Positions 1-7,576 of a DNA stretch of 64,000 nucleotides are shown one piece after another. Position numbers and translations under genes: made by a program. The stretch comes from Acrocarpospora pleiomorpha (GTDB lineage: Bacteria > Actinomycetota > Actinomycetes > Streptosporangiales > Streptosporangiaceae). Within the stretch, counting starts at the first letter, position 1; each line of letters begins with the position of its first letter. Under the pieces are notes generated by a model. It was given only the letters and a program-made list of their open reading frames with translations. It ran no database searches and was not told where the DNA came from. The stretch covers positions 3,317-67,316 of the forward strand of contig NZ_BLAF01000037.1 of the NCBI RefSeq assembly GCF_009687885.1. The letters run 5' to 3'.

Positions 1-626
1 GGGAAGGCGTCCCGGAGGGCGAGGATGGCATCGATTTCCTGATCTGGGGGGAAGACGCCGCCTTTTAGTTTGATCGATTGGAATCCGTACTCGTTGATGA
101 GTAGGTGGGCTTGGGTGACGATTTCTTCGGGGGTCAGGGCTGCGCCGAAGCGGTCGGCGGGGGTGCCGGGGTGGGCGGGCCATTTGTAGAAGAGGTACGC
201 GCTGTACGGGACGGAATCGCGGACTGGGCCGCCGAGGAGGTCGCATACGGGGCGGCCGATGGTTTTGCCTTGGATGTCGAGGGAGGCTACCTCGAATGGG
301 GAGTAGACGCGGTCGATGCTCTTCTCTTTGGTGGCCACTCCGGTCAGGCCGTGGAGGTCGCTGACGGCGTCTCCGGTTACTGCGGATATATGTTTGTAAA
401 TCTGGTTTTGGGCGTAGATGTCGAGGCCGGTGATGGCTGATGCGGCTTCGCGTACCTTGGTGAGGTGGGCGAGGTCGCCGTAGGTTTCGCCGAGGCCGGT
501 CAGGCCTTCGTCGGTGTGGATCTCGACGATTGTCCGGAGCGCCCAGGGTTCGTGGACGCCGGCGGCGTTTAGTAGGGGTGGGTCCCGGAACGCGACGGGG
601 GTGACTGTGATCTCTCGGATTTTCAT
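1..626 (-). CDS. gudD: D-glucarate dehydratase (enolase superfamily), 3' end beyond window
   Basis: About 208 N-terminal residues are present; the gene runs off the left edge. It should dehydrate D-glucarate to 5-keto-4-deoxyglucarate in the cytoplasm. The N-terminal capping domain (residues 1-130) begins MKIREITVTPVAFRDPPLLN and the start of the barrel carries the SIKLKGG segment, matching the catalytic KxK of the mandelate-racemase subgroup. The ATG at 626 was chosen because the preceding gene ends only 84 bases upstream and no earlier start fits. It follows kdgD on the same strand, and kdgD consumes its product. The C-terminal metal ligands and the His/Asp pair are not visible here, so the glucarate assignment rests on the N-terminal half plus neighbours. 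Confidence 0.85.
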   Translation of the reverse strand, partial: MKIREITVTPVAFRDPPLLNAAGVHEPWALRTIVEIHTDEGLTGLGETYGDLAHLTKVREAASAITGLDIYAQNQIYKHISAVTGDAVSDLHGLTGVATKEKSIDRVYSPFEVASLDIQGKTIGRPVCDLLGGPVRDSVPYSAYLFYKWPAHPGTPADRFGAALTPEEIVTQAHLLINEYGFQSIKLKGGVFPPDQEIDAILALRDAF

Positions 627-710
627 GTGAGTGACCGCCAGGCTTGTGTGTTTATTGAATCGCGAGTTGGACAGCCGCGGTCGGCGGCTGTCTCTGGGAT
701 AGGTTTCTGG

Positions 711-1616
711 TTAATGGGAGCTGATTGCCAGGCCTGCGTCGATGAGGCGGGCGAGTGCGGCGACATGTTCGAGGGTGGGGTCCACGAGTGGCGGGCGAAC
801 GTTTCCTGCGTCCAGGCCGCGTAGTTTCACGCCTGCTTTGATTAGGGCGACCGCGTATCCGGGGACACGATCGCGTAGGTCGACGAGGGGGAGGTAGAAC
901 TCTGTCAGCAGTTGCTGGGTGAGTATTTCGTCGCCGCTGGTGATGGCTTTGTAGAAGGCGAGCGCTATCTCGGGGGCGAAAGCGAAGGCGGCGCTCGAAT
1001 AGAGGGGGACGCCGAGGCCGCGATAGGCGGGGACTGTGAGTTCCGCCGTGGGGAGGCCGTTGAAGAAGGTGAACTCGCGGTCGGTGGCCTGGCGGACGCG
1101 CAGAATGATGCGTTGCAGCAAATCGATATCGCCCAGGCCGTCCTTGAAGCCGACGACGTTCGGCAGTTTGGTCAACGCTACGGCGGCGTCGGGAGTGAAT
1201 CTGGCCGTTCCCCGTTGGTAGACGATGATCGGCAGATCGCTGGCTTCGGCGATTTGTCGGACATATTCCACAAGGCCGGATGGGGGTGCTGTGACTAAGT
1301 ACGGCGGGAGAAGCAGCAAGCCATCGGCGCCCGATTCCGAAGCCGCTCTCGCGCACGAACGGGCGAACGGAAGCGATCCTCCCGCACCTGAGATGACGGG
1401 GACTCGCCCGCCGACCACGCTCACCGTGGTGGCCACCACATCCGTGTACTCGTCCAGGCTCAGCGCGTTGAACTCACCCGTGCCGCAGGCCGCGAACACT
1501 CCCCCAGAACCCGCCGCGACACCCATATCCACATGCTCAGCGAGCACGCCACGATTCACCGCCCCATCTTCCCCAAAGGGCGTAACTGGAAAGAAAAGAA
1601 CCCCATCAAGACGCAT
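711..1616 (-). CDS. kdgD: 5-dehydro-4-deoxyglucarate dehydratase (DHDPS/NAL family)
   Basis: A 301-aa TIM-barrel class I aldolase-type enzyme expected to dehydrate and decarboxylate 5-keto-4-deoxyglucarate to 2-oxoglutarate semialdehyde. Visible family marks are the early GVLFFPVTPF strand, ACGTGEFNALS, the YQRGTA segment (Schiff-base-assisting Tyr) and the Schiff-base lysine in GFKDGLGD. An in-frame GTG lies 12 bases upstream, but ATG 1616 is preferred because a tggag ribosome-binding site lies 6-7 bases before it. It lies between gudD and the IclR regulator on one strand. The length is normal for the family. The dihydrodipicolinate synthase paralogue is the main alternative, made less likely by gudD next door. 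Confidence 0.88.
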   Translation of the reverse strand: MRLDGVLFFPVTPFGEDGAVNRGVLAEHVDMGVAAGSGGVFAACGTGEFNALSLDEYTDVVATTVSVVGGRVPVISGAGGSLPFARSCARAASESGADGLLLLPPYLVTAPPSGLVEYVRQIAEASDLPIIVYQRGTARFTPDAAVALTKLPNVVGFKDGLGDIDLLQRIILRVRQATDREFTFFNGLPTAELTVPAYRGLGVPLYSSAAFAFAPEIALAFYKAITSGDEILTQQLLTEFYLPLVDLRDRVPGYAVALIKAGVKLRGLDAGNVRPPLVDPTLEHVAALARLIDAGLAISSH

Positions 1617-1639
1617 TGCTATCTCCACTTTTCACGTGG

Positions 1640-1740
1640 TTCTCCCATCCAGTCCTTTGATTCCCCTTGGGCTCCACGGCCTGCCGATACCGGGTTCTCC
1701 CACCCACCCAGCCCTTTGATTTCCCTCGGGCTCCGCCCGC
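1640..1740. repeat. Imperfect direct repeat in a long gene-poor spacer
   Basis: Two copies of a roughly 37-40 base unit (1640-1676 and 1695-1734) share the cores TTCTCCCA, CCTTTGATT, CCCT and GGGCTCC. They lie in the 500-base gap between kdgD and the iclR gene (1617-2116), where I see no convincing gene. Confidence 0.6.
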
Positions 1741-1950
1741 CCCCGCCACCACCGTGGCTCCTCTCGGCGGGATCTAGCGGACGCCATTCCGACATAGAAC
1801 GGCGGCCAGGGTCCTTCGACCGACCCCAGAAAAGGGCTAGCACAATCTCCCACAAAAATGAAACCACGATAACAGCGAAAGCGCGCAAAACCATCTGCTC
1901 CACCCATCACGATTTCCCCGAACACGGAGCCACTGCACCAGCGGGTCGGG

Positions 1951-2038
1951 CGGAGCCCGAGAACAAACAAAACGAGGCCAGGCGGGAAAACCGCCCCAAC
2001 AGCCGCCCACGTAAAACCCGGAACAAACAAAGGGCGGG
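1951..2038. repeat. Second repeat pair and small hairpin in the kdgD-iclR spacer
   Basis: Positions 1951-1977 and 2014-2038 share CCCG(A)GAACAAACAAA. Between them, 1981-1995 forms a GGCGG-gaaaa-CCGCC stem, which could terminate the iclR transcript arriving from the right. CGGGCGGAGCCCG near 1947-1959 is the reverse complement of sequence near 1728-1740, so the two ends of the spacer can pair. Confidence 0.5.
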
Positions 2039-2116
2039 TGGGCGGGGGAACCACCGCAATAATCAGGATCTCGTAACAGAAATCAGGGCAAGCGGATCCA
2101 CCCGCTGGATGTTTGC

Positions 2117-2872
2117 CTAACGGATGCCCTCGCGGCGCAATGCCGTGGCCAATTTCCGCGTATGCCTTACAACGGCATCGGCGATCTTCTCGATCTCCTC
2201 CGGCGGAAGCCCCGAAGGCATAGAGCAGCTGATCGCGTCCGTGGCAGGGATGCGGTAGTCGACGGCCACCGCGACGCAGGCCACGCCTGGAGTGCCCTGT
2301 TCGCGTTCGTAGGCATAACCCCGTGTCCGTACCTGATCGAGTTCGCTGGTCAGCCGGGGAAGATCGGTGATCGTGTGATCGGTGATCCGGGCGAGTGGCG
2401 TCGGCAGGAGCGCGTGAACTTCGTCGTCGGTCAACTGAGCGAGGAGCACCTGGCCAAGGGCGGTGACGTGCGCGGGGAGGCGGCGGCCGACGCGGGGGAT
2501 CGTGCGGTGGCGTTCGCGGGATTCGCGAGTGGCCAGGTAGAGCACATGCGCGTCGTCGCGGCGGGCGAAGTGCACGGTATGGCCGATCTCCTCCCGGAGG
2601 TCCTCCAGGGTCTCGTGGGCGAGCGGAAGCGCCAGATCCTTGTCCAGATAGGCCGTCCCGGTCAGCAAGGCATGCGGCCCGATCCCGTAAGCGGATCCAG
2701 TGGCCTCGATCCACTTCAGTTCGGCGAGAGTACGCATCAGCGCGTGCAGGCTGCTGCGCGGAAACCCGGTGACCTGCTGAAGCGCCGAAAGAGTCAACCG
2801 ATCGGGCGACGCGGCGAGGGCTTCGAGGATCCGTACCGTACGTTCGGCGGACTTGACCAGCTGGGGCTCCAT
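2117..2872 (-). CDS. IclR-family transcriptional regulator
   Basis: A 251-aa regulator with an N-terminal winged helix-turn-helix (about residues 5-65; LSALQQVTGFPRSSLHALMR is the recognition region) and a C-terminal effector domain (about 80-250). The effector domain has the typical RVGRRLPAHVTALGQ and YAYEREQGTPGVACVAVAV segments. IclR proteins commonly control sugar-acid and aromatic catabolism by binding a small intermediate. It sits between the sugar importer and the glucarate enzymes, all on the same strand, so it is the obvious candidate local regulator. The effector is unknown; a uronate or glucarate intermediate is my inference. Confidence 0.92.
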   Translation of the reverse strand: MEPQLVKSAERTVRILEALAASPDRLTLSALQQVTGFPRSSLHALMRTLAELKWIEATGSAYGIGPHALLTGTAYLDKDLALPLAHETLEDLREEIGHTVHFARRDDAHVLYLATRESRERHRTIPRVGRRLPAHVTALGQVLLAQLTDDEVHALLPTPLARITDHTITDLPRLTSELDQVRTRGYAYEREQGTPGVACVAVAVDYRIPATDAISCSMPSGLPPEEIEKIADAVVRHTRKLATALRREGIR

Positions 2873-2928
2873 CGCTGTCCCATTTCCGTCGCTGTGCTAT
2901 ATGACGGGCAGAATACCGGATGCCGTCC

Positions 2929-2952
2929 AGATATATGGACAGATACATGGAC
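2929..2952. promoter_or_regulatory. Candidate operator: tandem 12-mers upstream of iclR
   Basis: Two near-identical tandem 12-mers, agatatatggac (2929-2940) and agatacatggac (2941-2952), lie between the permease gene and the iclR start. The core ATACATGGA(C/T)AC recurs in inverted orientation at 6079-6090, in front of the binding-protein and uronate dehydrogenase genes. Binding by the adjacent IclR protein is inferred. Confidence 0.5.
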
Positions 2953-2954
2953 AC

Positions 2955-3815
2955 CTACCCCTTGATCGCGCCGCTGGTCAGACCGCGCATGAACTGGCGC
3001 TGGAAGGCCAGAAACGCGATCACCGAGGGGAGCAACGCCAGTAACGAGGCAGCGAGCAGCACCCCGATACCCACCTGCTCATCCGACCGAAGCGAGCGCA
3101 GCGCGATGGGCAACGTCCAGTGCGAAGACTCGTTGGCCACGATGAGCGGCAACAGATACTGATCCCAGATCATGGTGAACCCGAACACACCGATCACCCC
3201 AAGCGCCGGACGGCACAACGGCAGAATGATCGTGAAGAACGTCCGCAACTCCCCCGCACCATCGATCCGCGCCGCTTCCTCCAACTCGACCGGCACTTCC
3301 TTCATGAATTCGGTCATGACCAGAATCGAGAACCCCCACGCCCCCACCGGCAGGATCATCCCCAGGTACGTGTCGATCAGATTGACGTGCACGAGCGGCA
3401 GATCAGCCAGCACCAGCGACAGCGGAATCGCGATGATCTCCTCCGGCAACATCATCGTGGCCAGCATGACAAGCAGCACGAACGTCATCCCCCGGAACCT
3501 CTTGCGAGCCAGCGCGTACGCGGCGAAAACGCTCACCACCATCTGCAGCAACAACCCGAACCCGACAACCACGAAGGAGTTGAGCAGGTAGAGATAGACG
3601 TTCTTCTCCCCCGCCTGCGCGAAGTTCTCCAGCGTGAGCTCATCCGGCCAGAGCGTGAAAGCGGTCGGATCCAGGGTCGTACTGAACGCGCTGATCAGCA
3701 GCCCGAAAAGCGGTCCGGTGAAGACCACGAGCATCATCGCGTACAGGACGAACTTGCCGATCGAAGCAAGCGGACCCTTCCTGGCCTCCAGGCCGAGCGC
3801 GGTGTCGAATCTCAT
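2955..3815 (-). CDS. Carbohydrate ABC transporter permease, MalG type
   Basis: A 286-aa inner-membrane permease with about six hydrophobic segments. It carries the EAA loop characteristic of binding-protein-dependent importers (ELEEAARIDGAGELRTFFTI, then ILPLCRPALG), where the ATPase docks. The ATG at 3815 overlaps the stop of the MalF-type gene (ATGA), so the two are translationally coupled. With the upstream permease and lipoprotein it makes a CUT1 sugar importer. No ATPase is encoded here; these systems usually borrow a shared MsiK-type ATPase elsewhere. The substrate is probably a uronate or an oligouronide, judging from neighbours only. Confidence 0.92.
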   Translation of the reverse strand: MRFDTALGLEARKGPLASIGKFVLYAMMLVVFTGPLFGLLISAFSTTLDPTAFTLWPDELTLENFAQAGEKNVYLYLLNSFVVVGFGLLLQMVVSVFAAYALARKRFRGMTFVLLVMLATMMLPEEIIAIPLSLVLADLPLVHVNLIDTYLGMILPVGAWGFSILVMTEFMKEVPVELEEAARIDGAGELRTFFTIILPLCRPALGVIGVFGFTMIWDQYLLPLIVANESSHWTLPIALRSLRSDEQVGIGVLLAASLLALLPSVIAFLAFQRQFMRGLTSGAIKG

Positions 3816-4684
3816 CGCGCCTGCCTGCGGCGCATCAGCTGAACCATCAGCGTGAGCACGAGCGTGGCCGCGAACAGCACGACCCCGCCCGCCGACGCGA
3901 CACCGAGCTCGTTGCGCTGGAAGCCCAGCTTGTAGATCAGCGTCATGATGACCTCGGACGAGCCGTTCGGGCCACCGTTGGTCAGCACGTACACCTCCAC
4001 GAACACGCGCAGCCCGCGAATCGCGGCGAGCGTGAACAGGATCCAGAAAACCGGCCGCAACGCGGGCAAGGTGATGTACCGCAACCGATGCCGGGTGGTG
4101 GCGCCATCGACGGCCGCGGCTTCGTACAGCGTCCTGTCGATCCCCACCAGACCCGCCAGGAAGATCATCATGTCGTACGGCGCGCCGCGCCAGATGTTCA
4201 TCCCCATGATCGACCACAGCGACGAATGTTCGCTGGCCAGGAAGGGCTGCGGGTCGATGGCGATCCAGCCGAGGATGGTGTTGAGCAGCCCACTGTCCCC
4301 CGGGTGGTACATGATCCGCCAGACCTCCGCCACGGCCGCCATGGTGGTGACCACCGGCAGGAAGACCGCCGCCCGGACGAACCAGAGATATCGCGCCGGC
4401 CCCTCGATCAGCAGCGCGAGCCCCAGCCCGAGGGCGAGCGACCCGCCGGTGGTCCCCACGGCCAGCAGCAGGCTGTGCCCCACCGCACCGGCGAACGCGT
4501 CGTCCGTCATGATCGTGCGGTAGTTGTCCAGCCCTACCCATTCGTCCCCGAGGAACGGCTGGACTTTGAAGAAGCTCTTCCACAGGCCCAGCGCCATCGG
4601 GATGAACTTGAAGTAGAGGAACAGCAGCAGCGCGGGCGCGAGAAGCAACCACGCCACCGCCGTGCCTCGCCGGGAGTGCGTCAC
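3812..4684 (-). CDS. Carbohydrate ABC transporter permease, MalF type
   Basis: A 290-aa membrane permease. The start is taken as GTG 4684, which overlaps the preceding stop codon (GTGA); this leaves a short basic N-terminus (THSRRGTAV) before the first membrane helix (WLLLAPALLLFLYF). About six helices follow. The EAA loop reads YEAAAVDGATTRHRLRYITL. It partners the MalG-type permease and the lipoprotein in one overlapping operon. Confidence 0.92.
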   Translation of the reverse strand: MTHSRRGTAVAWLLLAPALLLFLYFKFIPMALGLWKSFFKVQPFLGDEWVGLDNYRTIMTDDAFAGAVGHSLLLAVGTTGGSLALGLGLALLIEGPARYLWFVRAAVFLPVVTTMAAVAEVWRIMYHPGDSGLLNTILGWIAIDPQPFLASEHSSLWSIMGMNIWRGAPYDMMIFLAGLVGIDRTLYEAAAVDGATTRHRLRYITLPALRPVFWILFTLAAIRGLRVFVEVYVLTNGGPNGSSEVIMTLIYKLGFQRNELGVASAGGVVLFAATLVLTLMVQLMRRRQAR

Positions 4685-5982
4685 GATGCCTTCTGGGCCT
4701 GCAGTTCCGCCGTCAGCTTGGCCGCCAGGCCGTCCATCCCGGCCTTGACGTCGGCCGAGCAGTCCGCCCAGACGGCGTTGATCGCGTCGGCGGTGGTCTG
4801 CCGGATGGGCGCCCAGTTGGGCACCGCCGAGCTGTAGACGGCGTCCGCGTACGCCTCCTGGAAGACCTTCCACCCGGGAGCCTGCCGCTCGGCGGCCATG
4901 TCCACGGTCGTATTGACCGGAAGCCGGACAATCGCGCCGGGAGCGTCCTTATTCATCCCGATCCGCTGGCCCTCGGCGGACACCGCGAACTCGGCGAACT
5001 TCTGCTGCCCTGCCTCGTCGGCGGAACCCGCCATCAGGTAGACGTTCTCACCCTCGCCAAGCGTGCCGGGCCCGCCGGACGGCCCCTTGGGCACCTTGAC
5101 GACTTCGAGCTTGTCCGCGCCGATCGACTGCTCGAACCTGGCCAGCACGTACGGCCCGACCAGGTAGATGCCGCCTTGACCCTTCTCGAAGACCTCGTGG
5201 GTGACGGTGGTGTCGTTGCTGACCGCGCCGGGGTTGACGGTCTTGGCGACGCAGAACTGGTCCTGCAGGAATTTGATCGCCTCGACGAACTTGGCGTCGG
5301 CCACGGCCGGGGTGAACTTGCCGGCGCCGGTGGGGGTGAGGAACGTGGCGCCGTTGGCGTAGATCATCGAGGAGGCGTACCAGGAGGCGTAGCCGCGTTT
5401 GGTGCCCGCGGGGGCGACGAAGCCGTAGGTGTCGGCGGCGCCGTTGCCGTCCGGGTCCTGCTCGGTGAAGGCCTTGGCCAGGGCGGCCAGGTCGGCCCAA
5501 GTCCGCGGCGGTTCCAGGCCGAGCTTCTCGCGCCAGTCCTTCCTGATGATCAGCGCGAACGACTGGGCCGAGAAGGGCGCGGCGTAGTACTTGCCGTCGC
5601 TCGCCTGGGCCGCCTGCCAGGCCCGGTCGGCGAGCTGGTCACCGCCCTTGAGCGTGGCCTTGTCGACTTCGCGCAGCCAGCCCTGGGTACGCATGTTGCC
5701 GAGCTGGGCGGTGTCGTTGATGACGATGTCCGGCAGGTTCTTCTGCGCGGCCTGCTGCTGGAGCTTGGTCTCGAAGTCGTCCAGGAGCGCGACGACCTTC
5801 GTCTGGACGCCGCTGGCCGTGGTGAACGCGCTGGCCAGCTTGGTCGCGGTCTTGGCGGCGTCGGAGTCGGGGGGTTGCCGGATCCAGATCTCCAGCGCGT
5901 CGCCGCCGGAGGCATCCCCGGATCCGCACCCGGCCACCACGAGAGCCATAGCGATCACGGCCCCGAGCAGATGGCGTGTCAT
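4681..5982 (-). CDS. Sugar ABC transporter substrate-binding lipoprotein (family 1)
   Basis: A 433-aa extracellular binding protein. The signal peptide ends in a lipobox (LVVAGC, Cys19), so it should be lipid-anchored outside the membrane. The mature part begins with EIWIRQPPDSDAAKTA and contains VVALLDDFETKLQQ and DIVINDTAQLGNMR, typical of family 1 sugar-binding proteins. It is the first gene of the importer operon, divergent from the uronate dehydrogenase across a 144-base control region. The ligand is not shown by sequence; a uronic acid or glycoside is inferred. Confidence 0.9.
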   Translation of the reverse strand: MTRHLLGAVIAMALVVAGCGSGDASGGDALEIWIRQPPDSDAAKTATKLASAFTTASGVQTKVVALLDDFETKLQQQAAQKNLPDIVINDTAQLGNMRTQGWLREVDKATLKGGDQLADRAWQAAQASDGKYYAAPFSAQSFALIIRKDWREKLGLEPPRTWADLAALAKAFTEQDPDGNGAADTYGFVAPAGTKRGYASWYASSMIYANGATFLTPTGAGKFTPAVADAKFVEAIKFLQDQFCVAKTVNPGAVSNDTTVTHEVFEKGQGGIYLVGPYVLARFEQSIGADKLEVVKVPKGPSGGPGTLGEGENVYLMAGSADEAGQQKFAEFAVSAEGQRIGMNKDAPGAIVRLPVNTTVDMAAERQAPGWKVFQEAYADAVYSSAVPNWAPIRQTTADAINAVWADCSADVKAGMDGLAAKLTAELQAQKAS

Positions 5983-6002
5983 CAGACCACCTCTTCACAT
6001 AT

Positions 6003-6014
6003 CGAAATGTTTCG
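6003..6014. promoter_or_regulatory. Small inverted repeat in importer/udh control region
   Basis: CGAAA-TG-TTTCG lies 20 bases upstream of the binding-protein start. It resembles a GAAANNTTTC half-site pair of the LacI/GalR kind. Function unproven. Confidence 0.3.
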
Positions 6015-6078
6015 GGAGCGTGTCGCAAGTTTCATGCGAACGTAACCAGAGATGAAAAATCCGTCAATGGGTTGGAAC

Positions 6079-6090
6079 GTATCCATGTAT
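6079..6090. promoter_or_regulatory. Candidate IclR operator copy in the divergent promoter region
   Basis: gtatccatgtat is the reverse complement of atacatggatac, matching the core of the 12-mers at 2929-2952. It lies 37 bases upstream of the uronate dehydrogenase start and about 100 bases upstream of the binding-protein start, so it is placed to affect both. Confidence 0.45.
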
Positions 6091-6126
6091 GTGGATTTTC
6101 ATCAGGGACGTGTACACCATTGGGGT

Positions 6127-6912
6127 ATGCGCATCCTGATGACCGGGGCCGCCGGGAAGGTCGGCACCCTGATCCGCCCGCTGCTGGCTCGCGAAGGGCG
6201 GGAGCTCCGCCTGTCCGACGTGGTCCCCATCGACGTGCCCGGCTCGGTGGTGGCCGACCTCACCGACGCCGACGCGATGGCAGAGGCAGTACGCGGCGTG
6301 GACGCGGTGATCCACCTGGGCGGCCAGAGCCGGGAACGGCCGTGGGCCGACATCGTGCACGCCAACATGACCGGCACCCAGACCCTGCTGGAAGCCGCCC
6401 GCCGGGAAGGAGTCCAGCACGTCGTCCTGGCCGGCAGCCACCACGCCGCCGGCTACCACACCCGCCCGCCGGACACATCCGACCTGCCCGACTACACCTT
6501 CCCCCGGCCGGACACCTTCTACGGCGTGAGCAAGGTCGTCATGGAGGCCCTCGGTAGCCTCTACCACGACAGATTCGGCCTGAACGTCACCGTCATCCGC
6601 CTCGGCACCTGCACCGAACACCCCACCGACACCCGCTGCCTGGCCACCTGGATCTCCCCCGCCGACTGCGCCCGCCTCATCGAAGCCGCCCTCACCGCCC
6701 CCGGCTTCCACATCGTCTGGGGCGTCTCCGCCAACAAACGCCGCTGGTGGTCCCTCAACGAGGCCATGTCCATCGGCTACACCCCCCAGGACGACTCCGA
6801 GCCGTACGCCCCCGCCCTAATCACCCAAGACGGCGAACCCGACCTGACCCACCCCCTCCACCACCGCGCCGGCGGCTCCTTCACCCTCAAAAACCTCGGC
6901 GGCACGTGGTGA
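6127..6912 (+). CDS. udh: Uronate dehydrogenase (SDR/epimerase-like)
   Basis: A 261-aa extended short-chain dehydrogenase expected to oxidise galacturonate or glucuronate to the aldarolactone with NAD+, feeding the glucarate dehydratase. The start MRILMTGAAGKVG gives the Rossmann GxxGxxG. VIHLGG and the catalytic YGVSK (Tyr-x3-Lys) follow. ATG 6127 is used rather than earlier in-frame ATGs because the Rossmann fold begins directly there. It is divergent from the importer. A generic NAD-dependent epimerase is the alternative, but the short length (about 260 aa) and the glucarate enzymes favour Udh. Confidence 0.82.
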   Translation: MRILMTGAAGKVGTLIRPLLAREGRELRLSDVVPIDVPGSVVADLTDADAMAEAVRGVDAVIHLGGQSRERPWADIVHANMTGTQTLLEAARREGVQHVVLAGSHHAAGYHTRPPDTSDLPDYTFPRPDTFYGVSKVVMEALGSLYHDRFGLNVTVIRLGTCTEHPTDTRCLATWISPADCARLIEAALTAPGFHIVWGVSANKRRWWSLNEAMSIGYTPQDDSEPYAPALITQDGEPDLTHPLHHRAGGSFTLKNLGGTW

Positions 6913-7040
6913 CCACGCTCAGATTCATATAGATCTCGGGATGATCGGATGAATTGGCCCCCGTAAGAAGTCGCGCGAAGAGTAGTCTGCACGTTCGTCG
7001 GCCAGCGGAGGCGAGGAGGCACGATGGCGGAAGGGATGGG

Positions 7041-7576
7041 ATGCCTGTGAGGGAGCCGCCAGCGGACGAGAGCGTTCAGCTCCCCCTCAACGCCATGAAG
7101 GAACAGTTCAGCCTCAGCTTCGTTCACATGATCGCATCGGCTGCCGGCTGTTCCATCAAGAGCCACGCCACCGACTATGACGGTGTTGACATCACGATCT
7201 CGTCATCGACCGAGTACTCGACGTACTACTGCCCAGAGTTTGAGCTGCAACTCAAAGCGACCGCGCAGCGCGATCTGCTCAAGACGACCACCTGTCATGG
7301 ACGATGAAGGCTGTTCCGTTCAAGAAGCTGACCAATCCTAAGCGGTTCGCCCCTGCCTACCTTGGAGTCCTGCTGCTGCCGGCGGGTGGTTGGCTCGAGC
7401 AGGACGAGGAGCGGCTCGTCACGGGGAGTCGCATGTACTGGCAAAGCGCCGCCGATCTCGGCTCAATCGGCGATGACGGGGCGAGCAAGACTGTCCGTCT
7501 ACCGAGAAGCAATCTGTTTGATATACCTCAGCTTCAAGGCATCATGAAGACCATCGGCGATAGGGGCGACTGGTGA
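7041..7576 (+). pseudogene. DUF4365 protein gene split by a -1 frameshift
   Basis: Two overlapping frames each encode half of a DUF4365 protein. The first (7041-7307, 88 aa) has KEQFSLSFVHMIASAAG, DGVDITI and ELQLKAT, resembling the D...(E/Q)xK core of PD-(D/E)xK nucleases. The second (7304-7576, 90 aa) has WTMKAVPFKKLTNPKRF, LGVLLLP, YWQS and VRLPRSNLFD, the usual second half. Restoring one G after AAG near 7283 joins the halves through DDHLSW. As written the halves overlap by ATGA, so coupled translation of two polypeptides is also possible. The start is taken as ATG 7041 with ggaaggga upstream. Confidence 0.7.

Noticed and set aside
1619..1903. 94-codon frame in the kdgD-iclR spacer with a hydrophobic start
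   Set aside because: Overlaps repeats and the kdgD leader, has no ribosome-binding site and turns into Gly/Arg-rich sequence.
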